A stretch of 64,000 bases of DNA from Kineococcus rhizosphaerae (GTDB lineage Bacteria; Actinomycetota; Actinomycetes; Actinomycetales; Kineococcaceae). Made by a program: the position numbers and the translations under genes. This document shows positions 21,603 to 30,656 of the stretch, in pieces. Under the pieces are notes generated by a model, which ran no database searches, was not told the origin of the DNA, and saw only the letters and a list, made by a program, of their open reading frames with translations. The stretch's first letter is position 1, and every line of letters begins with the position of its first letter. Location: the NCBI RefSeq assembly GCF_003002055.1, contig NZ_PVZF01000005.1, forward strand, positions 186,001 to 250,000, given 5' to 3'.

Positions 21603-22346
21603 TCACGCCGCCAGCAGGTCCGGCAACCCCACCGGAACCCCTTGCGGGAACAGGGCGTGGACCTGGTTCCGGTAGTGCCCGATGACCTCGGCCTTCCCCG
21701 GTCCCGCGAACCGCCGGACCCCCGCCGGCAGCGCGGAGGAGAGGACGTACGGGACGTCGGCGTACCGCACCACCCGCACGCCCGCGCGCCCCCGGGCGCG
21801 CTCGGCGGCCTGCCCGACGAGCACGTGGTCCACGTGCCCCCCGATCCCCATCGGCGCGACCAGCACCGTCGGCAGGTCCGACGGTTCCGCCAGCAGGTCG
21901 GCCAGGAGCCGGTCCACGAGCGCCACCGCCGGATCGCGGCGCGAGACCACCCCGCGCGAGAGGTGGAACCTCCACGTCGGGTAGACGTGCGCCAGCTCGG
22001 GCACGACGGAGGAGCGGAACCGCCGGAACAGGGCGTCCGGCAGGCCCGCGTGCAGCGCCCGCGCCCCGCAGGCCGCGACGGCCTCGGCGTCCTCGCGCCG
22101 CCGCTCCTCGTACAGCACCGGCGCCGACGAGGCCCCGCACTGGCGCAGGAACGCCTGCGCCGACAGGGTCAGCGGCGCCGAGCACTCCGTGAAGAACGTC
22201 GCGACGGTCGCGGGCCACCCTCGCCCGGCCAGCGCCAGGAGCAGGTTCCCGCAGGACAGCACCGCGTCGTCCAGGTGCGGTGAGAGCACGACCCACCGCG
22301 AGGGCCCGACGGCGTCGAGGTCGAACCCGGGCAGCTCCTCGTACAT
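21603..22346 (-). CDS. PIG-L family deacetylase
   Basis: 247 residues. A zinc-dependent de-N-acetylase fold, with the metal and catalytic motif SPHLDDAVLSCG near the N-terminus and the second metal motif GGHVDHVLVG near residue 180. Family members deacetylate GlcNAc-containing lipids or sugars. The ATG at 22346 overlaps the stop of the upstream fusion gene (TGATG) and has GGGGG four bases upstream; a GTG three bases earlier is less well placed. It is last in a four-gene operon and probably modifies the polysaccharide or a lipid-linked precursor (inference). Confidence 0.85.
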   Translation of the reverse strand: MYEELPGFDLDAVGPSRWVVLSPHLDDAVLSCGNLLLALAGRGWPATVATFFTECSAPLTLSAQAFLRQCGASSAPVLYEERRREDAEAVAACGARALHAGLPDALFRRFRSSVVPELAHVYPTWRFHLSRGVVSRRDPAVALVDRLLADLLAEPSDLPTVLVAPMGIGGHVDHVLVGQAAERARGRAGVRVVRYADVPYVLSSALPAGVRRFAGPGKAEVIGHYRNQVHALFPQGVPVGLPDLLAA

Positions 22347-24841
22347 CACACCCCCGCCAGCCGCCGGTACAGGTCGTCCTGGCGGCGCGCGACGTCGTCC
22401 CAGTCGTACCCGCGGGCGTGCACCCGCCCGGCCGCCCCCATGACGTCCAGCCAGGCGCGGTCCGCGGCCAGCCGCGCCATCGCCGCGCCGAACGCGGCGA
22501 CGTCGAACGCGGGGACCAGGACCCCGGTCCCCGCGACGACGACCTCGCGCAGGGACGGGATCTCGAAGGCGACGACGGGCGTCCCGCAGGCGAGGGACTC
22601 CGCGGCCACGATCCCGAACGTCTCCTGCCGCGACGGCATGGCCACCAGCAGCGCGGAGGCGAGCAGGGCGTACTTGGCCCCACCCTCGACCCGGCCCGCG
22701 AACACCACGCGGTCGCCGATGCCGAGCTCGACGGCCATCCGCTCCACGGCGGCCCGGCCCGCGCCGTCACCGGCGATCACCAGACGGCCCGGCAGGCGGT
22801 CCGCGACCGCGGCGAAGGCGGGCAGCAGCAGGTCCAGCCCCTTCTGCTCGACCTCCAGCCGGCCGAGGAACACCACGTCGTCGCCACGGGTCCCCCCGGC
22901 GTCGAACGCGTCGCGCACGACGCCGTTGGGCAGGACCACGACCTCGGCGGCGGGGTTCACCGCGCGCAGCCGGTCGGCGAGGTCCTCGGACATCGCGATG
23001 AGCGTGCGGTGGCGGCGGACGCCGAGGTTCTGCACCCAGTGGAACGGCAGGTGGTACTGCTTCGCCTTCTCCTCGGCGCCCAGCCACTGCACGACCGCGA
23101 CGACGGGTTTCGCCGTCCACAACTGCGGCAGGAAACTGCCCACCGGGGCGCCGAAGTCCTCCACGACCAGGTCGGCCTCGAACCGGCGCATCGCGAACGG
23201 CACCGCGAGGAAGTAGCTGACGATCCCGGTGAAGTACCCCAGCGGCAGACCGACGGGGACCCAGCGGACACCGTTCTCGACGCGTTCGACGGCACCCGGG
23301 TAGTTCGAGACGAGCACGGTCACGTCGTGGTGACGGGCGAGCCGTTCGTCGATCTCCCGGGTGCGCACCGCTCCCCCGCCGGACCCGGGTTTGCGGGGGT
23401 CCTCGAAACCCAGGTGCAGGATTCGCAGCCGCCGCGACGGATCGGTCACGTCGGGAGCCGGCGGGAGAGGCCCCGTGGACCGCAACCCCAGCAGGGCCAG
23501 GCCCACCCCGACGACCACCGCCAGCGCCACCCAGGCGATCACGTGCGGGCGCAGCGCGAGCAGCGCCACCGCGAACACGACCGATCCGAGCAGCACGGTC
23601 CGGGGCAGCGCGAACGCCGGCCGCCACGAGCGCGGGACCGCGGCGAACAGCCCGGCGCACGTCACGACGAACCCCGCGAGCGCGCCCGCGGCCAGCCCCG
23701 GCACCCCCGCCACGAGGTACCCGGCGACCAGGGCGGCGACGTGGACCACCAGGCACAGCGACTGCGCGACGACGGAACGCCGGTACAGCGTCCGCGCCTG
23801 CACGTACGTCGCGAGCAGCACGACCCAGCCGAGCACGAGCCCCGCGCCCGCCGTCCAGGGCAGCACCCCGGCCAGGGAGTACCCGGAGGGGAAGACGACG
23901 TGCAGGAGCGGGGGCGGCGCCACCGTCAGGGCGGCGGCGTACGGCGCGCACAGCAACGCGTAGGCCAGCGACGTCCGGCGCAGCGCGGCCGCCGAACGGG
24001 CCGGGTCGCGCACGACGACGGCGAAGACGGACGTGCTCAGGGCCGTCGCCACGAACAGCGGGACCCGCGAGACGATCATGGCGGCCTGGTAGGTCGAGGC
24101 CTGCGCCGGGTCGTCGGCCAGGACCGCGACGAGGACGAGGTCGGCCGAGGTGAGCACCGCGACGAGGCCCTGCACCCCGACGACCCCCAGGGCCGGCGCC
24201 CACAGCCGGCGCAGCCGCAGCGCACCCCGGACGGGCCGCAGGTCCCCGCGGGCCACGACGACCCCCAGGGCGACCAGCAGCAGCGACCCGGCGAGGAAAC
24301 CCCCCAGCGCGCCGACGGCACCGGCCCCGGCGACGACGAGGACCAACCCCGCGGCCACCTTGACCAGGACCTCACCGATGCGGCCCGCCCCGAGCAGACC
24401 CAGGCGTTCCTCGCCCTGCAGCAGCCCGACGCTCGTGGCCGAGCAGAACACGCCGAACACCCCGGCGGCGAGCACGACGGACGCGGCCGGCGAGGCGAAG
24501 CGCGACGCCAGCGCGAACGTCACCGCCCCGCCGAGGACGCCGAGGACGAGGTTCGTGCACACCGAGAACCACAGCGCCGCGCGCCGGTCGGCCACCGAGC
24601 GCGCCTGCAGCAGCGCCTGCGCCAGGACCCAGGACACCGACGTCGAGGCCACCGTCCCGGCCGTCAGCAGCAACGCCTGCCCGGCTCCGACGACGGCGAA
24701 CTGCGCGATGGGCAGCACGTGGGTCAGCGCCAGCGAGAACGCGTAGTTCACGACCCCCACCAGCAGCGAGGCGACGGTGAGGACCCGCGCCCCCCGGGCG
24801 CTGGAGGGCGCGTCCGCCTCCGGACCGACCGCGGGGCTCAC
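22346..24841 (-). CDS. Fusion of a Wzx-like flippase and a GT4 glycosyltransferase
   Basis: 831 residues in one uninterrupted frame. Residues about 15-455 are a multi-helix flippase-like domain (VNYAFSLALTHVLPIAQFAVVGAGQALLL, later PRVPL-like SRVPLFVATALSTSVFAVVV). A short linker (PLPPAPDVTDPSRR, about 460-470) leads to a complete GT-B glycosyltransferase (LRILHLGFEDPRKPGSGGGAVR through VAMPSRQETFGIVAAESLACGTPVVAF) ending at 831. A GTG at residue 465 could start a separate enzyme, but it has no ribosome binding site and no stop codon precedes it. The GTG start overlaps the preceding gene (GTGA). The fusion would couple sugar addition and export at the membrane. Confidence 0.8.
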   Translation of the reverse strand: MSPAVGPEADAPSSARGARVLTVASLLVGVVNYAFSLALTHVLPIAQFAVVGAGQALLLTAGTVASTSVSWVLAQALLQARSVADRRAALWFSVCTNLVLGVLGGAVTFALASRFASPAASVVLAAGVFGVFCSATSVGLLQGEERLGLLGAGRIGEVLVKVAAGLVLVVAGAGAVGALGGFLAGSLLLVALGVVVARGDLRPVRGALRLRRLWAPALGVVGVQGLVAVLTSADLVLVAVLADDPAQASTYQAAMIVSRVPLFVATALSTSVFAVVVRDPARSAAALRRTSLAYALLCAPYAAALTVAPPPLLHVVFPSGYSLAGVLPWTAGAGLVLGWVVLLATYVQARTLYRRSVVAQSLCLVVHVAALVAGYLVAGVPGLAAGALAGFVVTCAGLFAAVPRSWRPAFALPRTVLLGSVVFAVALLALRPHVIAWVALAVVVGVGLALLGLRSTGPLPPAPDVTDPSRRLRILHLGFEDPRKPGSGGGAVRTREIDERLARHHDVTVLVSNYPGAVERVENGVRWVPVGLPLGYFTGIVSYFLAVPFAMRRFEADLVVEDFGAPVGSFLPQLWTAKPVVAVVQWLGAEEKAKQYHLPFHWVQNLGVRRHRTLIAMSEDLADRLRAVNPAAEVVVLPNGVVRDAFDAGGTRGDDVVFLGRLEVEQKGLDLLLPAFAAVADRLPGRLVIAGDGAGRAAVERMAVELGIGDRVVFAGRVEGGAKYALLASALLVAMPSRQETFGIVAAESLACGTPVVAFEIPSLREVVVAGTGVLVPAFDVAAFGAAMARLAADRAWLDVMGAAGRVHARGYDWDDVARRQDDLYRRLAGV

Positions 24842-26280
24842 CGGGCGCCGGTCAGCAGGTCGGAGCTGGTGGCCAGCCGCATCCGCGAGCACAGCGCCAG
24901 CCCGAGCCGGTCCATGACCTCCGAGGCGACGGCCTGGTCGCAGCCGTGCAGCAGGACCTGCAGGGTGTGGCCGTCGACGACCCACTCGTCGGAGCGGCGC
25001 AGCACCTGCGGCAGCCGGGTGAGCAGGGCGTCGACGTCCCCGGAGAAACCGCGCAGGTCGGCCTCGACGCGCACGGACAGGTCGCTGGCCTCGCGGCGCG
25101 AGCGCGAGCGCCGGGCGTCGATCTCCCCGGCGACGACCCCCGCGAGGCGTTCGGCGCTGGTCTCCCAGGAGAACGACCCGGCCCAGGTGCGGCACCGGTC
25201 GGCCATCGACCCGGCGGTGCGGGGGTCGGCGAGTTCGCGCAGGGCGTGGTCGAGGCCGGCGGCCAGCGGGGTGCCGGTGGGCACGATCCAGCCGGTGCGG
25301 CCGTGCACGACGGAGTCGCGCAGGCCGGGGACGTCGAAGGCGACGGCGGGCACGCCGGCGGCGTTGGCCTCGACGACGGTCAGGCCCCAGCCCTCGGCCT
25401 GGGAGGGGGCGGCGGTGACCCAGCCGGCGGCGAGCAGCTGCTCGCGCTGCTCGGCGGAGACGAAACCGTGGAAGGTGACGACGTCGTCGAGGCCGAGCTC
25501 GGCGGCCCGGGCCTGCAGCGCGGCCCGGTCGGGGCCGTCGCCGGCGATGTCGACGCGCAGGTCGGGGTGGGTGGCGAGGAGGTCGGGGACCGCCTCGAGG
25601 AGCAGGTCGAACCGCTTGTGGCTGACGAGCCGGCTGACGACGACGACGTGCGGGAACGGCGAGCGCGCACCGGCGGGGACGGTGGGCCGCGCGGCGGTGC
25701 CGTTGGGCACGACGTGGATGGGTCCGCGCAGCTTCAGGCGGCGGCGCACGTCGCGGCGGGTGGAGGGCGAGACGGCGACGACGGGTCGCCTGCCGTACAC
25801 GCGCCGGGACGCGGGGCCCTCGAGGAACTGCCCGATGCGGCTGAACAAGGGGGAGAAGTGCAGGGCGAACTGCTCGGTGTGGACGTGGTGGACGACGACC
25901 ACGACGGCGCGCCGGCGGCCCGCGAACAGCGGGGCGAAGAACGGGATGCCGTTCTGGAAGTCGACGACGGCGTCGAAGCGCCGCCGGTGGCGCAGCAGGA
26001 ACCACGCCGCGGCGAGGTAGACGCCGAAGGTCCCGCCGCCGCGCACGACCCTCATGCCGCGGTCGAGCCCGGTGCGGGCGGACCCGGCGTGGCGGGCGGT
26101 GAAGACGGTGACCTCGCTGCCGCCGGCGACGAGGCGCTCGCCGATGTTCCAGGTGTAGACCTCCGCGCCCCCGGCGAGGGGGTGCGTGCGGTCGCGCCAG
26201 TTCAGCAGGAGGACCCGTTTGCCCTGCAGGGGGAACGGGACGGCTTCGGTCAGGGGGCGGGTTCCGGGGTCGATGCTCAC
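24838..26280 (-). CDS. GT4-type glycosyltransferase with C-terminal extension
   Basis: 480 residues. Glycosyltransferase of GT-B fold: LNWRDRTHPLAGGAEVYTW at the N-terminus, VVSRLVSHKRFDLLLEAV, IAGDGPDRAALQARAAELGL and the E-x7-E segment SQAEGWGLTVVEANAAGVPAVAF. About 85 extra residues at the C-terminus (DLSVRVEADLRGFSGDVDALL and onward) form a small domain not usual for GT4 enzymes. The GTG start overlaps the previous gene, and its stop overlaps the next start, so expression is tightly coupled. Confidence 0.85.
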   Translation of the reverse strand: MSIDPGTRPLTEAVPFPLQGKRVLLLNWRDRTHPLAGGAEVYTWNIGERLVAGGSEVTVFTARHAGSARTGLDRGMRVVRGGGTFGVYLAAAWFLLRHRRRFDAVVDFQNGIPFFAPLFAGRRRAVVVVVHHVHTEQFALHFSPLFSRIGQFLEGPASRRVYGRRPVVAVSPSTRRDVRRRLKLRGPIHVVPNGTAARPTVPAGARSPFPHVVVVSRLVSHKRFDLLLEAVPDLLATHPDLRVDIAGDGPDRAALQARAAELGLDDVVTFHGFVSAEQREQLLAAGWVTAAPSQAEGWGLTVVEANAAGVPAVAFDVPGLRDSVVHGRTGWIVPTGTPLAAGLDHALRELADPRTAGSMADRCRTWAGSFSWETSAERLAGVVAGEIDARRSRSRREASDLSVRVEADLRGFSGDVDALLTRLPQVLRRSDEWVVDGHTLQVLLHGCDQAVASEVMDRLGLALCSRMRLATSSDLLTGAR

Positions 26281-27239
26281 GCGGGGCTCCCTGCGGGCGC
26301 GGGCCAGCGCCGGGCGGCGCGGTGGATGCGGACGGTGTCGGAGAAGGACCGCACGCCGTCGCGCACCGGCGAGAACGTGGACCCGGGGACGTCGGTCCAC
26401 AGCACGGGGACCTCCACGACGGGGTGCCCGGCCCAGCGCAGGCGGGCGAGCAGTTCGACGTCGAAGCTGAAGCCGTCGATGGTGCAGTCGTCGAGGACGG
26501 CGCGCACGGTGCGGCCGTCGAAGAACTTGAACCCGCACTGGCTGTCGGCGACGTCGGGCAGGATCGAGCGGGCGGCGAGGCGGAACACCGAGCCGCCGAG
26601 CCGGCGCAGGGAGCTCTGCTTCACGACGCGGTCGGCCTCCCCGGCGTTGCGCGAGGCGATGACGACGGGGGCTCCGTCGGCCAGCAGCGGCAGCACGCGG
26701 TCCAGGGTGTCCATGGGGGTGGCCAGGTCGGCGTCCATGAAGCCGACCCAGCGGGCGCGGCTGGTCGCGAAACCGCGGCGCACGGCGCTGCCCTTGCCGC
26801 GCTGGCGGCAGCCGAGCAGGTAGACGGGCACGTCCCCGCGGGCGGCGCTGGCCAGGTCGGAGGTCCGGTCCACCGAACCGTTGTCGACGACGACGACCGC
26901 CGCGCTCAGCCCGGTGCGGGCGGTGAGGGCGGACAGGTGCTCGACGGCGGCGGCGAGGGTGGCCGGCAACCGGTGCTCCTCGTCGTAGGCGGGGACGACG
27001 ACCTCGAGGTCGACGACGGGCCGGTCGGTGGCGTCGGCGCCGCCGTGCAGGCCCCCGTCGGGGTGCTGCCCGGCGGAGGGCCGGGCCAGGGCGTCGATGG
27101 TGGCGTTGGCCCGGGCCAGCGCCCGGAACGCCTCGACCTCGTGGGCGCGGGGCACGGCGGGGGTGCGCTCCGGCGTCTCGTGCAGGTCCGGGGCGGCGGC
27201 CGGCTCGGCGGCCGGGGTGAGGGGCTGCGAGGGGGTCAC
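26277..27239 (-). CDS. GT2 family glycosyltransferase (polyprenyl-phosphate sugar synthase type)
   Basis: 320 residues. After an Ala/Pro-rich 75-residue head comes the GT-A domain: LEVVVPAYDEEHRLPATL, VVVVDNGSVDRTSDLA, the DxD-type WVGFMDADLATPMD and DSQCGFKFFDGRTV. This pattern is shared with dolichyl- or polyprenyl-phosphate glucose/mannose synthases, which make lipid-linked donors for GT-C enzymes. One such enzyme is encoded divergently at 27643. The GTG at 27239 is seven bases after GGAG. It is the first gene of the four-gene minus-strand operon. Confidence 0.85.
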   Translation of the reverse strand: MTPSQPLTPAAEPAAAPDLHETPERTPAVPRAHEVEAFRALARANATIDALARPSAGQHPDGGLHGGADATDRPVVDLEVVVPAYDEEHRLPATLAAAVEHLSALTARTGLSAAVVVVDNGSVDRTSDLASAARGDVPVYLLGCRQRGKGSAVRRGFATSRARWVGFMDADLATPMDTLDRVLPLLADGAPVVIASRNAGEADRVVKQSSLRRLGGSVFRLAARSILPDVADSQCGFKFFDGRTVRAVLDDCTIDGFSFDVELLARLRWAGHPVVEVPVLWTDVPGSTFSPVRDGVRSFSDTVRIHRAARRWPAPAGSPA

Positions 27240-27451
27240 GGGTGAACTCCGCTTCGTGGTGGTCAGCGGGGTTCTGCGCCCCACGTACGGCTCTTGGATC
27301 GGCCGGCAACCCACGGGACGTGACCTCGCAGCACGGCTCGTCACCCTTTCGCCGACCGGTTTCCCCCGCGCGGTCCACGTCCTCACGGCCCGCACCCGCG
27401 AAGACCCCTCGCGCCGCGGACCACCCGGCCGACGCGGGGTCGCAGGGCGGA

Positions 27452-27513
27452 CGGGTGAGGGGTGCACCGTCCGGCACCGTGCGTCACCCGTTCGCCGCCG
27501 AACCCCTCACCCG
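27452..27513. repeat. Inverted repeat with GGGTGA/TCACCC arms
   Basis: CGGGTGAGGGGT at 27452-27463 and ACCCCTCACCCG at 27502-27513 are exact complements 38 bases apart. The right arm overlaps one surface-regulon motif copy. A similar pair lies at 13023-13107. Confidence 0.45.
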
Positions 27514-27523
27514 CTCGGGGCAA
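27484..27523 (-). promoter_or_regulatory. Surface-regulon motif, two copies in tandem
   Basis: On the minus strand: TTGCCCCGAGCGGGTGA (27523-27507) and CGGCGGCGAACGGGTGA (27500-27484), same orientation, 23 bases apart, about two helical turns. They face the GT2 operon start at 27239. Confidence 0.55.
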
Positions 27524-27642
27524 CCGCCCGGTGGACGGGCCGGACGGGCCGGTGGCCGGGCGTCGTCGACGCTGGAGGAAGCGGCCTCGGCAGCCGATCA
27601 GGAGTACGGCCCCGCACGTCCCGACCGTTGGAGCACCTCTCG

Positions 27643-29277
27643 ATGGCCCTCGTCCTGCGCGCCGGCGCGACCCGAGCCCTGCCCGGGCCGCGTCGCGTCG
27701 TCGACGCCGTGGCCCGGGCGGCGGACCTGCTCCGGCGGGGCCTGCACCACCCGGCGCTGGCGGTGCTGGTCGTCGCGCTGGCCGCGCGGCTGTACCGCAT
27801 CGACACCGCCTACGAGATCCACGTCGACGAGGTCTCCTACGCCGACACCGCCACGGCCGTCGCGGACGGGCAGGGCCTGACGATGTTCGGGGTGCCGTTC
27901 CACCTGCACCCGCCGGGGTACTTCGTCCTGCTCGCCGTCGTGGAGAAGGTCCTGGCCCCCTTCGGGCTCAGCGAGGCCGACCGCTTCGCCCAGGTCCTGC
28001 ACCTGCGTCCCGCCGGCGCCGTCCTCGGGGCGCTGACGTGCGCGCTGGTCACGGTGCTGGTGGACCGGCTCGCCGGGCGGGTCCCCGCCGTGCTGGCCGG
28101 GCTCGTCCTGGCCCTGGACCCGTTCGCGAACCGCTGGGACAGCCGCGTCTTCCTGGAGGCCCCCGCGACGCTGTTCAGCGTCACCGCGATCAGCTGCCTG
28201 GTCGCCCTCGTCCAGCAGGAGCGGCCGCGGGGCCGGCTGGTCGTCGGCACCGGGCTCGCGGTGGCCGCGTGCACGTTGTGCAAGGAGCCCTACGCCTTCC
28301 TGGCCGCGCTGCCGCCGCTGGTCCTGCTGGTCACCGGACGGCTGGCGCGGCGCCGCGACACCGGCACGGTCCTGGCGATCACCGTCGTCGCCAACGTGGG
28401 CCTGCTCGGCGCGCTGGCCGCCGCCGGGGAGTTCGGCGACTGGTGGACCGAGCAGAGCAGCGGTTTCCTGCGCCTGGTCGGCCAGGACCAGTCGACGGGG
28501 TACAACGCCCCGGGGGCGCAGTCGGCGTCCTCGAGCTTCACCGAGCACCTGGCGACGTTCGTCCCCAGCGTGGTCCTCGCCCTGCTGGGAGCCCTCAGCG
28601 CCGCCGTGGTCCTCCTGCCGCTGCTGCGTCCGCTGTGGCGGACGCGACGGCTGCCGGCGGACCCCGAGCGGGCCGGACGGGCGGTGACGTCGCTGTGGAC
28701 GGCGTGCGCCTTCGCGTACGTCGGCTACGCCTTCTGCTTCGGGACCTTCGAGGAGCAGAACGTCTCGATGCTGCTGGCCCCGGCCGCCACCGGGTCCGGG
28801 GTGCTCCTGGCGGCGGTGCTGCGCCCCCGGACGAGGCGACGGACCGTGGCCGCCGGGCTCGCGGTCGGCCTGCTGCTGGGGGCGTCGCTCACGTCGTGGG
28901 CGCACGTCCACGCCGGCGAGGACGACTCCTACCTGCGGGTGCGCGACTACCTGGCCGCCCACGTGCCCCTCGACGCCCGCATCGCGATGACCGAAGTCAC
29001 CGGGCAGTTCCTCTACGAGGGCTACGACATCTCCGCCGCCGACACGTGGGCGGAACTGGGCTCCGAGCACGTCGACCTCGTCCTGCTGTCCACCGAGCTG
29101 GTCTCCCGCGGCTACGGGACGGCCTCCCCGGAGCTGCTGAGCGAGCTGCAGGACCACGGCCGGCTCGTTTTCACCTCGACGGGTCAGTCGTTGGGCCGTC
29201 TGGAACTGTGGGACGTGCGGTCGGTGACCGGCGGCAGCGGACGGGTGAACGACGTGGAGCTGACGGGAACCTCCTGA
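27643..29277 (+). CDS. GT-C (GT39/ArnT-like) membrane glycosyltransferase
   Basis: 544 residues with about 10-11 membrane helices in the first 420 residues. The first extracytoplasmic loop has the acidic motif HVDEVSYADTA followed by FHLHPPGYFVLL, typical of glycosyltransferases that use polyprenyl-phosphate sugars on the outer membrane face. The last 120 residues are soluble. The divergent GT2 protein is a plausible donor synthase. The ATG start has GGAG nine bases upstream. Sugar and acceptor are unknown. Confidence 0.85.
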   Translation: MALVLRAGATRALPGPRRVVDAVARAADLLRRGLHHPALAVLVVALAARLYRIDTAYEIHVDEVSYADTATAVADGQGLTMFGVPFHLHPPGYFVLLAVVEKVLAPFGLSEADRFAQVLHLRPAGAVLGALTCALVTVLVDRLAGRVPAVLAGLVLALDPFANRWDSRVFLEAPATLFSVTAISCLVALVQQERPRGRLVVGTGLAVAACTLCKEPYAFLAALPPLVLLVTGRLARRRDTGTVLAITVVANVGLLGALAAAGEFGDWWTEQSSGFLRLVGQDQSTGYNAPGAQSASSSFTEHLATFVPSVVLALLGALSAAVVLLPLLRPLWRTRRLPADPERAGRAVTSLWTACAFAYVGYAFCFGTFEEQNVSMLLAPAATGSGVLLAAVLRPRTRRRTVAAGLAVGLLLGASLTSWAHVHAGEDDSYLRVRDYLAAHVPLDARIAMTEVTGQFLYEGYDISAADTWAELGSEHVDLVLLSTELVSRGYGTASPELLSELQDHGRLVFTSTGQSLGRLELWDVRSVTGGSGRVNDVELTGTS

Positions 29278-29320
29278 CGTGACGGTCCGCGACGGGACCG
29301 GCTGCGCCGCACCGCCGCTC

Positions 29321-29337
29321 GGACGCCGAACGGGTGC
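29321..29337 (+). promoter_or_regulatory. Surface-regulon motif upstream of the barrel hydrolase
   Basis: GGACGCCGAACGGGTGC, about 42 bases before the GTG at 29379 and in the same direction. The first three bases differ from consensus. Confidence 0.45.
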
Positions 29338-29378
29338 GCGAGGCTCCAGAGGACCGCGGCGGGGCCGAGGATGAGGGG

Positions 29379-30635
29379 GTGTTCGCGAGGAATCCGATCG
29401 ACCGCCGCCGCCTGCTGGCCGCCGGTTTCTCCACCGCGATCCTCGGCGGCATCGCCGCGGCGAGCGCGCCCGTGGCCGACGCCGTCACCACGACGCAGCG
29501 CCCGACGCCCGGCGCGGCGCCCGCCGGGCCCGGCCCCGCGGTCGCCAAGGTCGTCGGCGTCCTCGGCTCCGACGCCCGCACCGCCCCCGACCTGCGCGCG
29601 GCGGGCCTGACGTCCGTCACCCTGCAGGTCGCCTGGGACGCCGCCCAGCCCACCCCCGGCACGGGCCTCGACGCCGGGTACGTCGCCCAGCTGCGGGCCC
29701 GCATCGCCGCCTACCGCGCGCAGGGGCTGTCCGTCGTCCTCGACACGGGCCTGCAGTACGCGCCGGCGTGGGTGCTGAAGCTGCCGGACGCGTTGTTCGT
29801 CGACCAGTTCGGGACCGCCCACACCGCGACGACGGAGTCCGGCGAGAACGTCCCCGACGCCGTCTGGAACCCCCGCGTGCGCTCTGCGCAGGCCGCCTAC
29901 CTCGCCGCCCTGGCGAGTGCGCTGGGACGCACCACGTTCTCCGCGATCCGCGTGGGCGGCCTGCTGACCGGTGAACTGCGCTTCCCCCGCGACGCCCGGG
30001 GCGCGGTCGACGCGACCACCGGCACGGGCTCGTGGTGGTCGTTCAGCAGGAACGCGCAGACCTCCTCCCCCGTCCCCGGCTACCGCCCCGGGATCTCCAA
30101 GCGGGACCAGGCCAAGGACGCGAAGTTCCTCGAGCACTACCTGTCGTCGCTGGCCGCCTACCAGGACTTCCTCGTCGGCGCGACGACGGCCGCGTTCTCC
30201 GGCGACCTGCTGCTGATGTACCCCTCGTTCGGCGTCCGCACCGGCGACCGCGCCGGAGCCGTCGCCGCGGCGTTGTCCCGCAAGGCGGTCCGCTACTCGG
30301 AACTGGTGCAGGGCCTGGACTTCAGCCGGCTCGTCGCGCGGGCCGCAACCTACCCCGTGCGCGCGGTGGCGTACTCGACGTGGCTCGACGGCCCCGAGTT
30401 CGGCCCCTCCGACCAGGACCTGTCCCCCGTCGCGTTCCTCGCCCGGCAGGCCGCGCCGCTGAACCTCGCCGTCGGCGGGGAGAACACCGCGGACTCCGCC
30501 GAGGACCTGGACGCGCTGCGGACCTGCCAGCAGCGCGCCGCGGCGCTCGGGCTCAGCCACGTGTTCTGGTTCAACGACCTGACCGTGAACCGCGACCCCG
30601 TGCTGGCGAAGACCCTGGCCCGCACGTTCTCCTGA
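29379..30635 (+). CDS. Secreted TIM-barrel hydrolase-like protein
   Basis: 418 residues. The N-terminus FARNPIDRRRLLAAGFSTAILGG looks like a twin-arginine-type signal, then APVADA. The rest has a glycoside hydrolase barrel pattern: SVTLQVAWDAAQP, GLSVVLDTGLQYAPAWV, NPRVRSAQAAYLAAL, and GGLLTGELRFP with a candidate catalytic Glu. Cellulase or GH42-type barrels are the nearest look-alikes, but I cannot assign a family. The GTG at 29379 is preferred because it starts just before the signal; a GTG at 29334 adds 15 residues and lies inside the regulatory motif. Confidence 0.7.
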   Translation: MFARNPIDRRRLLAAGFSTAILGGIAAASAPVADAVTTTQRPTPGAAPAGPGPAVAKVVGVLGSDARTAPDLRAAGLTSVTLQVAWDAAQPTPGTGLDAGYVAQLRARIAAYRAQGLSVVLDTGLQYAPAWVLKLPDALFVDQFGTAHTATTESGENVPDAVWNPRVRSAQAAYLAALASALGRTTFSAIRVGGLLTGELRFPRDARGAVDATTGTGSWWSFSRNAQTSSPVPGYRPGISKRDQAKDAKFLEHYLSSLAAYQDFLVGATTAAFSGDLLLMYPSFGVRTGDRAGAVAAALSRKAVRYSELVQGLDFSRLVARAATYPVRAVAYSTWLDGPEFGPSDQDLSPVAFLARQAAPLNLAVGGENTADSAEDLDALRTCQQRAAALGLSHVFWFNDLTVNRDPVLAKTLARTFS

Positions 30636-30656
30636 GGTCCGGACGCGGTCAGGTGC

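Larger units (their letters stand above)
27240..27642. other. Divergent promoter region of the surface island
   Basis: 403 bases between the GT2 gene and the GT-C gene. It carries two clear copies of the surface-regulon motif, a weaker third (27341-27357), and a 12-bp inverted repeat (CGGGTGAGGGGT at 27452-27463 and its complement at 27502-27513). No gene is seen. Confidence 0.55.

Noticed and set aside
23449-23449. A separate glycosyltransferase gene starting at an internal GTG of the flippase fusion
   Set aside because: No ribosome site precedes this GTG and no stop codon ends the flippase part before it.
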